From Parcubacteria group bacterium GW2011_GWA2_45_30 (GTDB lineage: Bacteria; Patescibacteriota; Minisyncoccia; Sungbacterales; HO2-52-23), in contig LCKU01000003.1 of NCBI GenBank assembly GCA_001001625.1, positions 31,772 through 57,695 on the forward strand: a stretch of 25,924 bases of DNA. The letters are read 5' to 3'. The translations under genes and the position numbers were made by a program. Positions 12,830 to 20,583 of the stretch are shown piece after piece (positions within the stretch are counted from its first letter, which is position 1; the number at the start of each line of letters is the position of its first letter). A model generated the notes under the pieces. The model was given only the letters and a program-made list of their open reading frames with translations. It was not told the origin of the DNA and did not search any database.

Positions 12830-12932
12830 ACTTCACTTGTTAGATTTTCTTAAGGTATGCATCTTTGATGCAATTTTATTCACGCTGTTCATTTCTATTC
12901 ACGCTATTCGTGCTTAAAAGACGAATAAAAAG

Positions 12933-12961
12933 AGTATACCAAGCCAGTTTAATTTGGTCAA
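12933..12961 (-). promoter_or_regulatory. Promoter of the str-S10 operon
   Basis: On the minus strand TTGACC (12956-12961) and TATACT (12933-12938) are exactly 17 bp apart. Transcription would start near 12926 and give a leader of about 257 nt before rpsL that includes element D. No other promoter as good is seen in the 12670-12999 gene-free stretch. A short run of degenerate GAACAG/GAATAG units (about 12877-12912) lies in the same leader. Confidence 0.65.
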
Positions 12962-12999
12962 ATAATCAAAAAATCGCTCGCGGTAAAACCGGAACGGAT

Positions 13000-14019
13000 T
13001 TAATTCATATGCTTTTTATGATAATAATCGGCGAGGTGTCGCATAAAGTCATTGCCAAAATTGTGGGGACCAAATGGCAACGGCAACCACTCTTTTACAC
13101 TTGTCCGCCAAATGCCTGAAATTTCGAAATCGCGCTTGACAGAAACAAGATACACTGGCGGATCTTGATTCTTTCCACTAAGTAATTCTGCTTGAAGATT
13201 TAATTCGTATAGATGTTGACGATCTTTATACATAACATGCGGAGGCACATCGGCAAGATCTTCACGCACAATTATGACATGACGCATAAAAGGATCTTTT
13301 ACTCGCCGGGCCTGACGCACCGCATCATGAAGCGCATAGATCGGATGATATTCAGAGAAAACATCACGCGCGCCAAAATATTTTCCCATCGCTGTTATAA
13401 TACAAACATGATACCGACGCTCTGGATGAATATCCAACGGACCATATGCGTCATTCATTAATTTTTCCCCTTCGGTGGTCGTAGCAAGAATATTTTCTTT
13501 GAGAAGTACCAGAATAGTTTTGAGAGCAACCGAGGAAAAATCGGAGAACATGTAATCCGACATACTGGAAACAACCGCGATACCACCCTCCGCCGCACCG
13601 GAAACAATTTCAAAATCAGATCCCAATGTTTCGAGCATAATATCACGGCAATTACCACAGGGGGACGCAACATTTCCTGGATTTCCTGCAATAATCCCCA
13701 GAACAACATTTTTCAGTTTTCCCCGAGATGAGCCATAATGCGAAACAAATGCCGCAATCGCGGTCTCTTCTCCGTGCAATGCCGAACAAAACCCATATTC
13801 AATATTACCAGCAGGAAGAAACCTGCCCTCCGAACCGATACTTTCTTTCACAAAATAAAGAGAAAATTGGGGATTAGCCATCGAAGATTTTTTCGCTTTT
13901 TCGAGCGCCCGCGTATAAAAACCAACACGGCCGAGCAATTCCGGCTTAAGTTCAATAACTTCAGTCCTGCTATCCGAATGACGAACCAGCGACTTAAATT
14001 CCCAGTAGCTTTTAGCCAT
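13000..14019 (-). CDS. Cytidine-deaminase-like protein, two domains
   Basis: Cytidine deaminases hydrolyse cytidine to uridine with a zinc-bound water. Here the zinc site reads His82-Gly-Glu84 and Pro-Cys121-Gly-Asn-Cys124, so the proton-shuttle glutamate and the PCxxC pair are present, but the first ligand is His in place of the Cys usual in free-nucleoside deaminases (CAE). At 339 residues it is about twice a monomeric deaminase. The C-terminal half (RYHVCIITAMGKYFGARDVF onward) seems to repeat the fold without ligands, with YALHDAVRQA at the place of the first motif, comparable to the E. coli two-domain enzyme. It follows the M50 protease gene by 14 bp. Substrate is uncertain; it may not be cytidine. 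Confidence 0.7.
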   Translation of the reverse strand: MAKSYWEFKSLVRHSDSRTEVIELKPELLGRVGFYTRALEKAKKSSMANPQFSLYFVKESIGSEGRFLPAGNIEYGFCSALHGEETAIAAFVSHYGSSRGKLKNVVLGIIAGNPGNVASPCGNCRDIMLETLGSDFEIVSGAAEGGIAVVSSMSDYMFSDFSSVALKTILVLLKENILATTTEGEKLMNDAYGPLDIHPERRYHVCIITAMGKYFGARDVFSEYHPIYALHDAVRQARRVKDPFMRHVIIVREDLADVPPHVMYKDRQHLYELNLQAELLSGKNQDPPVYLVSVKRDFEISGIWRTSVKEWLPLPFGPHNFGNDFMRHLADYYHKKHMN

Positions 14020-14033
14020 AGTATTTTCCTATA

Positions 14034-14678
14034 TTAAAATGGAAAAGTGCCAATAATAATTCTAAATAAAATCAAAACAATTGGCAAGAGCAGGCGCGAG
14101 AAGAAAAATATAAAAAGGAGCAGAATCATGAATCCGTACTGCTCCAGAAACGCCTCCACCCCGCGCCATTGATATGGAAGAACTGAAAAAAGGACTTTGG
14201 AGCCATCCAAGGGCGGAATGGGAACTAAATTAAATACCGCCAGCATAAGATTGGTAAAAACAATGGAACTGGCAATAGACATGAAATTCAAAAGGAATGA
14301 GCCGGAAATAATACCGAGGGTTGAAGGCAAAAATCGAAGCGCCAGCCCAAAGACCAAAGCCAGTGAAATATTAGCCAGCGGACCGGCAGCACCAACCCAG
14401 GCCGGACCCCAGCGCTGATTGCGCAAATTATACGGATTATACGGAACCGGCTTGGCCCAACCGATTAGAATCGGGCTTTGCGTAAAAACCAGTAAGGCCG
14501 GCAGGAGAATTGACCCAAAAAGATCAAGGTGCGGAATAGGATTTAGCGTAAGCCGTCCCGCGTATTTGGCGGTTCTATCTCCCAGCGCAAGCGCGGCAAA
14601 ACCATGCGATACTTCGTGTATCACCACGGAAAAAATCAAAACCGCAATATAAAAAATGGGTTCTATTGCGCTATTCAT
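14034..14678 (-). CDS. Site-2-protease-type membrane metalloprotease (M50)
   Basis: Members of this family cut membrane-embedded substrates. The protein has His21-Glu22-x2-His25 (HEVSH) in the first hydrophobic segment, NPIPHLDLFGSILLP, and the distal motif NLVPIPPLDGSKVL with Asp158 as third zinc ligand. Several hydrophobic segments (about residues 6-30, 52-70, 100-125, 135-155 and 180-210) make it a compact multi-pass enzyme of 214 residues without PDZ or CBS domains. This is the short type common in bacteria. Its substrate cannot be told. It is first of a two-gene unit with the deaminase-like gene and divergent from bL28. Confidence 0.9.
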   Translation of the reverse strand: MNSAIEPIFYIAVLIFSVVIHEVSHGFAALALGDRTAKYAGRLTLNPIPHLDLFGSILLPALLVFTQSPILIGWAKPVPYNPYNLRNQRWGPAWVGAAGPLANISLALVFGLALRFLPSTLGIISGSFLLNFMSIASSIVFTNLMLAVFNLVPIPPLDGSKVLFSVLPYQWRGVEAFLEQYGFMILLLFIFFFSRLLLPIVLILFRIIIGTFPF

Positions 14679-14781
14679 ATGAACATGATAACATACATGA
14701 ATAATAAACTAATTATTTTAACAAATTTGAACTAATATTCGCTATGATTCGTTCTGCAATTCGCTAATTATTCGCGTATAT

Positions 14782-14961
14782 ATGAAAACTTGTGTTTTAT
14801 GCCATAAAGGATCTTCCATCGCCGGGAAACGCGCTTTCCTTCGCAGTCATTATAACCCCGCTAAAACCATAAGGAAATACCCAAATCTGCAATGGGCCAA
14901 ATTGGCGTCTGGGAAAAGAGCAAAGATTTGCGTGAAATGCCTAAAGAAATTACATAAATAA
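14782..14961 (+). CDS. rpmB: 50S ribosomal protein bL28, zinc-binding form
   Basis: The 59-residue product has the bL28 layout: C4-x2-C7 and G-K-R-x6-HYNP near residue 20-26, then YPNLQWAKLASGKRAKICVKC near the end, with Cys50 and Cys53. Four cysteines in two CxxC pairs indicate a structural zinc, as in the zinc forms of bL28. It starts with ATG 14782-14784 and stops at 14961, directly before inverted-repeat element B (3 bp). It is a single gene divergent from the M50 gene. No clear promoter is visible in the AT-rich 100 bp before it. Small size makes it easy to miss in automated calling. Confidence 0.88.
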   Translation: MKTCVLCHKGSSIAGKRAFLRSHYNPAKTIRKYPNLQWAKLASGKRAKICVKCLKKLHK

Positions 14962-14963
14962 TC

Positions 14964-15184
14964 GCTCGGTATCACTATTTTGAAACACGACTCGCTCGCT
15001 CCAGCGGCTCGCTCACTAAGGGTCGGATGCGAAACCCAGACTGTCTGAAAACTCGGTTTTGAGCCTGTGGGCCCTTCTGAAACAGTGTATCCAGATGCCA
15101 CTGTGGGGTAAAAACCGAGTTTTGGGACAGTCTGGGACCAAGCTTTCGCGCCTCCCATTGTTTCAAAACAGTAATACACTCGCT
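14964..15184 (+). repeat. GGTCGG/CTCCCATTG inverted-repeat element, copy B, enlarged
   Basis: Arms ACTATTTTGAAACA (14974-14987) and TGTTTCAAAACAGT (15159-15172) pair with one mismatch, and similarity to copy A extends from GCTCGG to the end at ACTCGCT. Blocks GGGTCGG, GCGAAA/TTTCGC, ACCAAGC and CTCCCATTG are all present. The central hairpin is unusually long: CCCAGACTGTC pairs with GACAGTCTGGG, then AAACTCGGTTTT with AAAACCGAGTTT, then ACAGTG with CACTGT. It occupies the whole gap between rpmB and the aminopeptidase gene. Confidence 0.88.
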
Positions 15185-15200
15185 TTGAGTATTTTTCTTA

Positions 15201-16715
15201 ATGAAAATTTTTCCAGTTTCATATAAATCCGCGGCGCGTTCCCCAAATATTTTCTTCGCGCTCCATGAGAAACAAAAACTCCAAGAGCTGGAACTTTTTT
15301 TGCATCTGCCCAAATCCGCGCAAAATGCCGCGCTAAAACTTACTGAAAACGAATTTAAGGCGGAGACCGGAGAGACAAAATCAGTTTGGTTCCCGAAAGG
15401 CGTAATAAAACGCATTCGCCTGTTCGGCTTGGGGGAAAAATCCAAATGGAATTACCGCAAAGAACAATTGCTTCCCCGCCTATTCGTGCGTTACGCCCGG
15501 GGAGAACGGATTGCAACATTTGCCGCCGCGCTTCACTCTACTTTTGATGATATTAGAAATGCCGCCGCCCGATTTAGCGCCAATGCCATTATGGCTAATT
15601 TTGAATTCAATAAATATAAAGAGAGGCCCAAAGACGGCTGGCCGGAAATAAAAACAATTTATCTGGCCGCATCTAAAGACGCGCTCAAAGACGCTAAAGA
15701 AGGAATTCGCGAAGGGCAAATTATAGGAGAAGAGGTAAATTCCTGCCGCGAGCTTGCCAACACGCCCGGGGGAGACATGACTCCAGCCCGACTGGCTGAT
15801 GAGGCAGAAATATCAGCGAAAAAAACCGGAATAAAAATAAAAATACTTGGCGAGAAAGACATAAAGCAACTTGGCATGGGGGGGGTGCTGGGTGTGGCGC
15901 GAGGGTCTTCCGAGAAACCGCAATTCATAATTTTAGAATATTTCCACGGGCCCCAAGAGCAAAAACCCCTGGTTCTTACCGGAAAAGGCGTCACCTTTGA
16001 CACCGGCGGACTTAACTTAAAGCCCAGCGACTATATATATGAAATGCACATGGATATGTCCGGCGGCGCGGCGGTAATTCACGGCCTGGCGGCTGTCGCG
16101 CGGCTCAAACTTCCGGTAAATGTGGTCGGCCTGATTCCGGCGGTGGAAAACATGCCATCCGGCTCAAGTTACCACCCGGGCGATCTTTTGAAATCAATGT
16201 CGGGAAAAACAATTGAGGTGTTAAATACCGATGCCGAGGGCCGCGTGATTTTGGCAGATGCGCTCTATTACGGCGCAACAAAGTATAAACCCGGGCTTAT
16301 GGTGAATTTTGCCACGCTTACCGGAGCCGCGCATGTTGCGCTCGGAAGCTACTGCTCGGCGCTATTTACCAAAGACGGAGATGAGTCCCTGGAACATACG
16401 CTGATTGATGTTGGAAAAAAATCCGGGGACTATGTATGGCCCCTGCCTTTATGGGATGAATATTTACCGGAAATAAAAGGCACGTTCGGCGACTTGGCCA
16501 ATATCGAATCAAAGGATAAATACGGCGGAGCAATATACGGTGCAAAATTTTTGGAACAATTTGCCGCCGATGCGCGTTTTGCGCATATTGACATTGCGCC
16601 ACGCATGACCTCGGTTGAAGCGGACTTCTTGGCCAAAGGCGCAACCGGGGTTGGAGTGAGATACATCACCGAGTTAGCAAAATACTACTCGGAAATCCTA
16701 AATCAAAATTCTTAA
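15201..16715 (+). CDS. pepA: Leucyl aminopeptidase, M17 family
   Basis: M17 enzymes remove N-terminal residues from peptides with two metal ions, usually as hexamers in the cytosol. The catalytic C-terminal domain shows Lys262 and Asp267 (TGKGVTFDTGG), Asp285 (MHMDMSGGAAV), and Asp344 and Glu346 in NTDAEGR, with Arg348; this is the complete metal and active site set. The N-terminal 170 residues are the variable oligomer domain. Length 504 matches the family. ATG at 15201 follows element B by 16 bp. The alpha/beta hydrolase gene follows 10 bp after the stop, so the two are probably co-transcribed. It likely serves peptide salvage. Confidence 0.93.
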   Translation: MKIFPVSYKSAARSPNIFFALHEKQKLQELELFLHLPKSAQNAALKLTENEFKAETGETKSVWFPKGVIKRIRLFGLGEKSKWNYRKEQLLPRLFVRYARGERIATFAAALHSTFDDIRNAAARFSANAIMANFEFNKYKERPKDGWPEIKTIYLAASKDALKDAKEGIREGQIIGEEVNSCRELANTPGGDMTPARLADEAEISAKKTGIKIKILGEKDIKQLGMGGVLGVARGSSEKPQFIILEYFHGPQEQKPLVLTGKGVTFDTGGLNLKPSDYIYEMHMDMSGGAAVIHGLAAVARLKLPVNVVGLIPAVENMPSGSSYHPGDLLKSMSGKTIEVLNTDAEGRVILADALYYGATKYKPGLMVNFATLTGAAHVALGSYCSALFTKDGDESLEHTLIDVGKKSGDYVWPLPLWDEYLPEIKGTFGDLANIESKDKYGGAIYGAKFLEQFAADARFAHIDIAPRMTSVEADFLAKGATGVGVRYITELAKYYSEILNQNS

Positions 16716-16725
16716 TTTCTAAGCA

Positions 16726-17589
16726 ATGATCCCCGTTCTCTTAACCAGCATCAAAACCCGTGACGGCGTAACGCTTGACGGGATTTATATGCCGCCGAAA
16801 CGAAAATCCAAAACCGCCCTTATATGGGTTCACGGATTAACATCCTCTTTTTATTCTTCACAAAAATTAATCTCGGAATTATCTTCCCGCTGCCAAAAAC
16901 TAGGCATCGGATACTTTAAATTCAACAGCAGAGGCCACGATATTGTCGCCCGAGGACCCAAAGGACTCCTTGGAACGGTATTTGAAAAATTCGAGGACTG
17001 CATTTTTGATATCCGCGCCATGATAAATGAGGCCTGGCGGATAGGCTATAAAAATATCATTCTTGCCGGACACTCCACCGGCGCCAACAAAATCGTATAT
17101 TATATGTGGAAAACGAGAGACAGCCGCATGAAAAGCATTCTTTTGCTAGGATCTGCAAATGATATTGTGGCAGAAATAAAACGCGCAGGCCGGAAAGAAT
17201 TCAATAAAACCATGCGCCTGGCGAAAAAACTTGCGGCGCGCAAAGACGCATCGCTATTATTCTCATCCCGTGGCTATTTATATTCGGCAAAACGCTGTCT
17301 TAGTTTATATACTCCGGGAACCGCCGAAGACACATTTCCATATTATCGTGAATATACGGATTGGCGGGCATTTAAATCAATGCGTGTTCCGCTTGCCGTA
17401 ATTATCGGATCACGCGATGAGTGTCTTGACCGTCCGGCTAAAAAACTTATTGAGATTTTTGAAAAAAACGCGCCTAACGCAAAATCGTTTTCCGGCATAG
17501 TAATAAAAGGCGCAAATCACAGTTTCCGCGGAAAAGAAAAAGAATTATCCCGCGAAATAATTAAATTCATAAAACGGGCTGTAGTATAG
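16726..17589 (+). CDS. Alpha/beta hydrolase
   Basis: The protein has the catalytic triad of an alpha/beta hydrolase: nucleophile elbow Gly-His-Ser117-Thr-Gly, Asp231 in IIGSRDECLD and His265 in KGANHSF. An HG motif (WVHGLTSS, residues 34-41) supplies the oxyanion hole. There is no signal peptide, so it is cytosolic. Many such enzymes are esterases of unknown substrate and nothing here identifies one. Length 287. Its last 15 bases overlap the start of the tRNA-Pro gene: the stop TAG lies in the D-arm region. It follows the aminopeptidase gene by 10 bp. Start ATG 16726. Confidence 0.85.
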   Translation: MIPVLLTSIKTRDGVTLDGIYMPPKRKSKTALIWVHGLTSSFYSSQKLISELSSRCQKLGIGYFKFNSRGHDIVARGPKGLLGTVFEKFEDCIFDIRAMINEAWRIGYKNIILAGHSTGANKIVYYMWKTRDSRMKSILLLGSANDIVAEIKRAGRKEFNKTMRLAKKLAARKDASLLFSSRGYLYSAKRCLSLYTPGTAEDTFPYYREYTDWRAFKSMRVPLAVIIGSRDECLDRPAKKLIEIFEKNAPNAKSFSGIVIKGANHSFRGKEKELSREIIKFIKRAVV

Positions 17590-17645
17590 CGGCAGTACAC
17601 AAGGCTGGGGGTCTTGTAGCCGGGGTTCAACTCCCCGCAGCCCGA
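17575..17645 (+). tRNA. tRNA-Pro (anticodon GGG)
   Basis: A cloverleaf of 71 nt folds: acceptor CGGGCTG/CAGCCCG with discriminator A, short D-arm, anticodon stem CAAGG/TCTTG (last pair G-U) around loop CTGGGGG, variable loop of 4, and T-arm CGGGG-TTCAACT-CCCCG. The anticodon at 17607-17609 is GGG (proline), and the C1-G72 pair is typical for bacterial tRNA-Pro. CCA is not encoded. The 5' end overlaps the last five codons of the hydrolase gene, and a long perfect palindrome follows directly. Confidence 0.93.
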
Positions 17646-17650
17646 ATTAA

Positions 17651-17690
17651 TCAAAACACCTCAACGGTAATTACCGTTGAGGTGTTTTGA
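17651..17690. terminator. Perfect palindrome after tRNA-Pro, probable bidirectional terminator
   Basis: TCAAAACACCTCAACGGTAA is followed immediately by its exact reverse complement (20-bp arms, no spacer). The TTTT ends on both strands are short, so it is a moderate terminator candidate. It would end both the tRNA transcript and any transcript arriving from the R-M island. Confidence 0.65.
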
Positions 17691-17722
17691 AACATGAATT
17701 TATCGCGTATTCTGAATTTAGC

Positions 17723-17840
17723 GCGAACCCATTTTGAACGAAACTCCGACTAATTGCCGCGCTTCGCTTCTCTACACTCTACCGGAAAACAAAACCCCAG
17801 TAGAGGTTTCTCTCATACCGGGTGTGGAGAGGAATTTTCC
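17723..17840 (+). repeat. Left inverted repeat of the R-M island (interrupted)
   Basis: The part 17797-17840 is the exact reverse complement of 22255-22298 (44 bp). The part 17723-17747 (GCGAACCC...GAAACTCC) matches the outer 25 bp of the right copy (22297-22321) with one mismatch. A stretch of about 50 bp (17748-17798) lies between the two parts here but not in the right copy; it contains CTCTACACTCTACCGG and a GCGAAGCG-like hairpin, and looks like a secondary insertion. Confidence 0.9.
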
Positions 17841-17900
17841 ATTTGCTCCACTGATTTCTTTTGGCGAAATTCGGGGCAGGATTTTTGGCGGCGGCATTAG

Positions 17901-19466
17901 TTATCCAACAGCATTTCTTGTCAGCGTATAAATCTTTCTTGATTTAAAAGAATCATCAATTCTAACAAATTTTACTGTGTTACCATCTGCAGTACAGAAA
18001 AGAAATCCCTTTCCTTTCTTTCTATATTCGTATTCGCTCTTAGAGAAGTTATACTCCTTCTCGTAAATCATTAGAACCGAGCTATTATTCACTATATCTC
18101 CCTCAAATTTCCAATCGTATTCATAAGATATTAGTTTCTCTTTCCACATTCCGGTGAGTTTATTGTCAGAAACCGAAAGTTGAAAAAGGGTGTCGCCATC
18201 GGACTTCCATTCACCGCCAACATTACTCAATTTATCACTTTTTATAAATTTCCCTTCTGTAAAATCCAAGAAAAATTTTCTTAAATTCAGTGCAAACTTG
18301 ATTTTTCCTTTTTCTACCTCATCTTCCTTTTCAATTCTTTTGGGAAGTTCGGACAAGGCAAAATTTACATTCGGGTGAGCATCTTGTTTCGTCTTCGCAG
18401 TATCTAGTATTGTTTTGGCTTCTTCAGTAAATCCAGCATTCATCAAGCGATAAGCAAGGTTGGCACTAGCCAAAGTGTTACCAAGTTTTTCTGCTTTCTT
18501 ATAGCTCAATATCGATTTGACGGGCATTTTTAAGTTATCATATTGAACACCGAGATTATTTTGCACAGCTTCATCTTCCGGATTAATATCGCGCGCATTT
18601 TTATAATGTAAGAATGAGAGTTCATCGTACTCACTTTCCGCATAGGAATAACCTACTTTAAAAATCAAACCCGTATCGTTTGGCTTCAATTCAACGGCCT
18701 TATCGAGAACAAAAGCTCTATTTTCATGGTCGTTCTCTTTTTCGTATATATCCGCAAAACCTTCGTAAAGCTTAATTTTATTGGAATTATCTCTGGCGAT
18801 TGAAAGAGTGTCACTTAATACTTTTATTGCGTTTTCCTTTTTATTATCTCGATATAACGAAGAAGAAAGCTGTGAGGCCGCATTAGTTTTTGCTTTTTCG
18901 TCTCTAGCTTTCTCTAACGCTTGCGTATAAAATGTCGTGGAATTCTCAAAATCTTTAGAGTTGGCATAGCAAAAACCTAACGTCATATTTGCTTCGTACT
19001 CAACTTCAGCATCAATAAGAAAAGCTCTAATTCTTTGGATGGCATCTGTTTTACCTGCTGTATGAGAAAACTTCAAGTAAAGTAGCTCGTCCTTTTTCTT
19101 GGATAGTGTGTCAGTATTCAGTTCCTGCATCTTCTGAAAAGCTTCATCTGCTCGTGCTTGGTTTTTATCGAGTGTGGAAAAAATCATCTCCATTCGCCGC
19201 TCTTCAAGTGTCTTTGGTTCTTCAACTTTTTGAGCTTCTGGCTGTTCTTCTTTAGCAAGCTCCTCATTTTTAGGTAATTCTTCTTCTTTCTTTTCTACTT
19301 CAGAATTAAGCTCCCAATCTTTTGTTTTAATTTTCTTTACACCCTTTAAAAATGCTGAAATCTCCTTGTGAAAAACAACGATACAGATAAGCGCAATAAC
19401 AAGGACAATCCCTGGCCAAGAGAATATAGCTTGAATAACTATTTCAAAAATTTTCTCTTTACTCAT
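17901..19466 (-). CDS. Membrane-anchored TPR protein, last gene of the R-M operon
   Basis: This 521-residue protein has one N-terminal membrane segment at about residues 16-31 (IFSWPGIVLVIALICIVV), an acidic Glu/Lys linker (about 50-85), then a solenoid of TPR-like repeats of about 34 residues to about residue 370 (for example NLGVQYDNLKMPVKSILSYK, LGFCYANSKDFENSTTFYTQ). A C-terminal domain of about 150 residues (from GKFIKSDKLSNVGGEWKS) looks beta-rich with Trp and Tyr and I do not recognise it. Its ATG overlaps the methyltransferase stop by 4 bases, so synthesis is coupled. The coupling suggests a role tied to the R-M genes, perhaps an effector or scaffold at the membrane; no catalytic motif is seen. 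Confidence 0.8.
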   Translation of the reverse strand: MSKEKIFEIVIQAIFSWPGIVLVIALICIVVFHKEISAFLKGVKKIKTKDWELNSEVEKKEEELPKNEELAKEEQPEAQKVEEPKTLEERRMEMIFSTLDKNQARADEAFQKMQELNTDTLSKKKDELLYLKFSHTAGKTDAIQRIRAFLIDAEVEYEANMTLGFCYANSKDFENSTTFYTQALEKARDEKAKTNAASQLSSSLYRDNKKENAIKVLSDTLSIARDNSNKIKLYEGFADIYEKENDHENRAFVLDKAVELKPNDTGLIFKVGYSYAESEYDELSFLHYKNARDINPEDEAVQNNLGVQYDNLKMPVKSILSYKKAEKLGNTLASANLAYRLMNAGFTEEAKTILDTAKTKQDAHPNVNFALSELPKRIEKEDEVEKGKIKFALNLRKFFLDFTEGKFIKSDKLSNVGGEWKSDGDTLFQLSVSDNKLTGMWKEKLISYEYDWKFEGDIVNNSSVLMIYEKEYNFSKSEYEYRKKGKGFLFCTADGNTVKFVRIDDSFKSRKIYTLTRNAVG

Positions 19467-20578
19467 AATTCTTTCAAAAATTCATATTCAACTTTTGAAA
19501 ATAAACTGCTTGGCATATTGTTTAATTTCTTTTGAACAACTTTTATTGCTGGCTCTGATTTATCAATTCCAATCCAATTACGATTTAATTCTTGTGCCGC
19601 AACAAGCGTAGTCCCTGAACCGCAAAAACAATCAAGGACTAAATCGCCCTCGTTTGAGGAAGCTCCGACTATAAACTTGAGCAAGTCAAGATTTTTTTCC
19701 GTAGGATAATCGGGATATTGAGGGTCTTTGAATTCCCAAATATCCTGCATTTTTTTTCCATCTCTTTCATCAACAAAAATCTTTTTTCTTGGCACGCCAT
19801 TTGACGACCATTCGATAAGTTCTTGTTTATCCCATTCTTCCAGAATGGCGGGGTCGCTCCGCCAGTGTCTTCCTTTTGGCGGAGTTACTCCACGCCATTC
19901 TTTGCCAGTATTGCCATTCACAGTCTCGCCAGGGGCATGGAGAGGAATGGTTGTATACTTTCTACTATCTTTATCAGTTTTTTTGAATAAACGTTCTATA
20001 TCGTCATCAGAATAAGGAGACTTTGGATCATTCCATGTCGGATTTTCCGCTTTGGAATAAAAAAGAATTAGATCTTTAATATTTCCGTATGCTTTCCGTT
20101 GAAAATTTTTGGGGTTGCATTTAACTCGCGTAATATCATTTCTAAAATTTTTTATTCCAAAAACTTCGTCCATTATGAGTTTTACATAATGTCCAATTTT
20201 GTAATCAATATGCAAATAAATCGAACCGCGAGCTGACATCAATTCTCGTAGCAAAATCAGTCTCTCGCGCAAAAACTCCAAAAACTCTGCTCCGATTAAA
20301 GTATCGCTATACGCAATCGCGTCTCCATTACTACTACTGATTGTGTTTGCGCGATCTTCGCTGATTTTGAAATGTCCATTGGTTGCAAAAGGAGGGTCTA
20401 TATAAATCAAATCAATCTTACCTGAATAATCATCAAGTAGAGTTTTAAGAGTAGAAAGATTATCGGCGTGAATGAGCTTATTTTTTGCTCCCTTACCCGA
20501 TACAGTTTTTAGTTCTGCTCTCGAAGTTTTTTCGAGAATATCTTTCTCACGTTTTTTATTGTCATAAGTGATAAACAT
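19463..20578 (-). CDS. DNA adenine methyltransferase, beta class
   Basis: The protein carries the catalytic motif DPPF at residues 61-64 (DLIYIDPPFATNG) before the AdoMet motif DCFCGSGTT at 316-324 (LVLDCFCGSGTT), the motif order of the beta class (IV before I). DPPF indicates N6-adenine methylation; N4-cytosine is less likely. The middle region (residues 130-290) is the target recognition part and ends with GNTGKEWRGVTPPKGRHWRS, common in methyltransferases of this group. Length 371. It stands 5 bp after the endonuclease gene and overlaps the TPR gene by 4 bases. It is expected to protect the sites the endonuclease cuts; the recognition sequence cannot be told from here. Confidence 0.93.
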   Translation of the reverse strand: MFITYDNKKREKDILEKTSRAELKTVSGKGAKNKLIHADNLSTLKTLLDDYSGKIDLIYIDPPFATNGHFKISEDRANTISSSNGDAIAYSDTLIGAEFLEFLRERLILLRELMSARGSIYLHIDYKIGHYVKLIMDEVFGIKNFRNDITRVKCNPKNFQRKAYGNIKDLILFYSKAENPTWNDPKSPYSDDDIERLFKKTDKDSRKYTTIPLHAPGETVNGNTGKEWRGVTPPKGRHWRSDPAILEEWDKQELIEWSSNGVPRKKIFVDERDGKKMQDIWEFKDPQYPDYPTEKNLDLLKFIVGASSNEGDLVLDCFCGSGTTLVAAQELNRNWIGIDKSEPAIKVVQKKLNNMPSSLFSKVEYEFLKEL

Positions 20579-20583
20579 AACAT

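Noticed and set aside
14850..15445. Minus-strand open frames across element B and the aminopeptidase start
   Set aside because: They read through the inverted-repeat element and antisense to pepA and bL28; composition follows the palindromes.
17734..17931. 65-codon plus-strand frame across the left inverted repeat
   Set aside because: It consists mostly of the repeat sequence and runs antisense into the end of the TPR gene.
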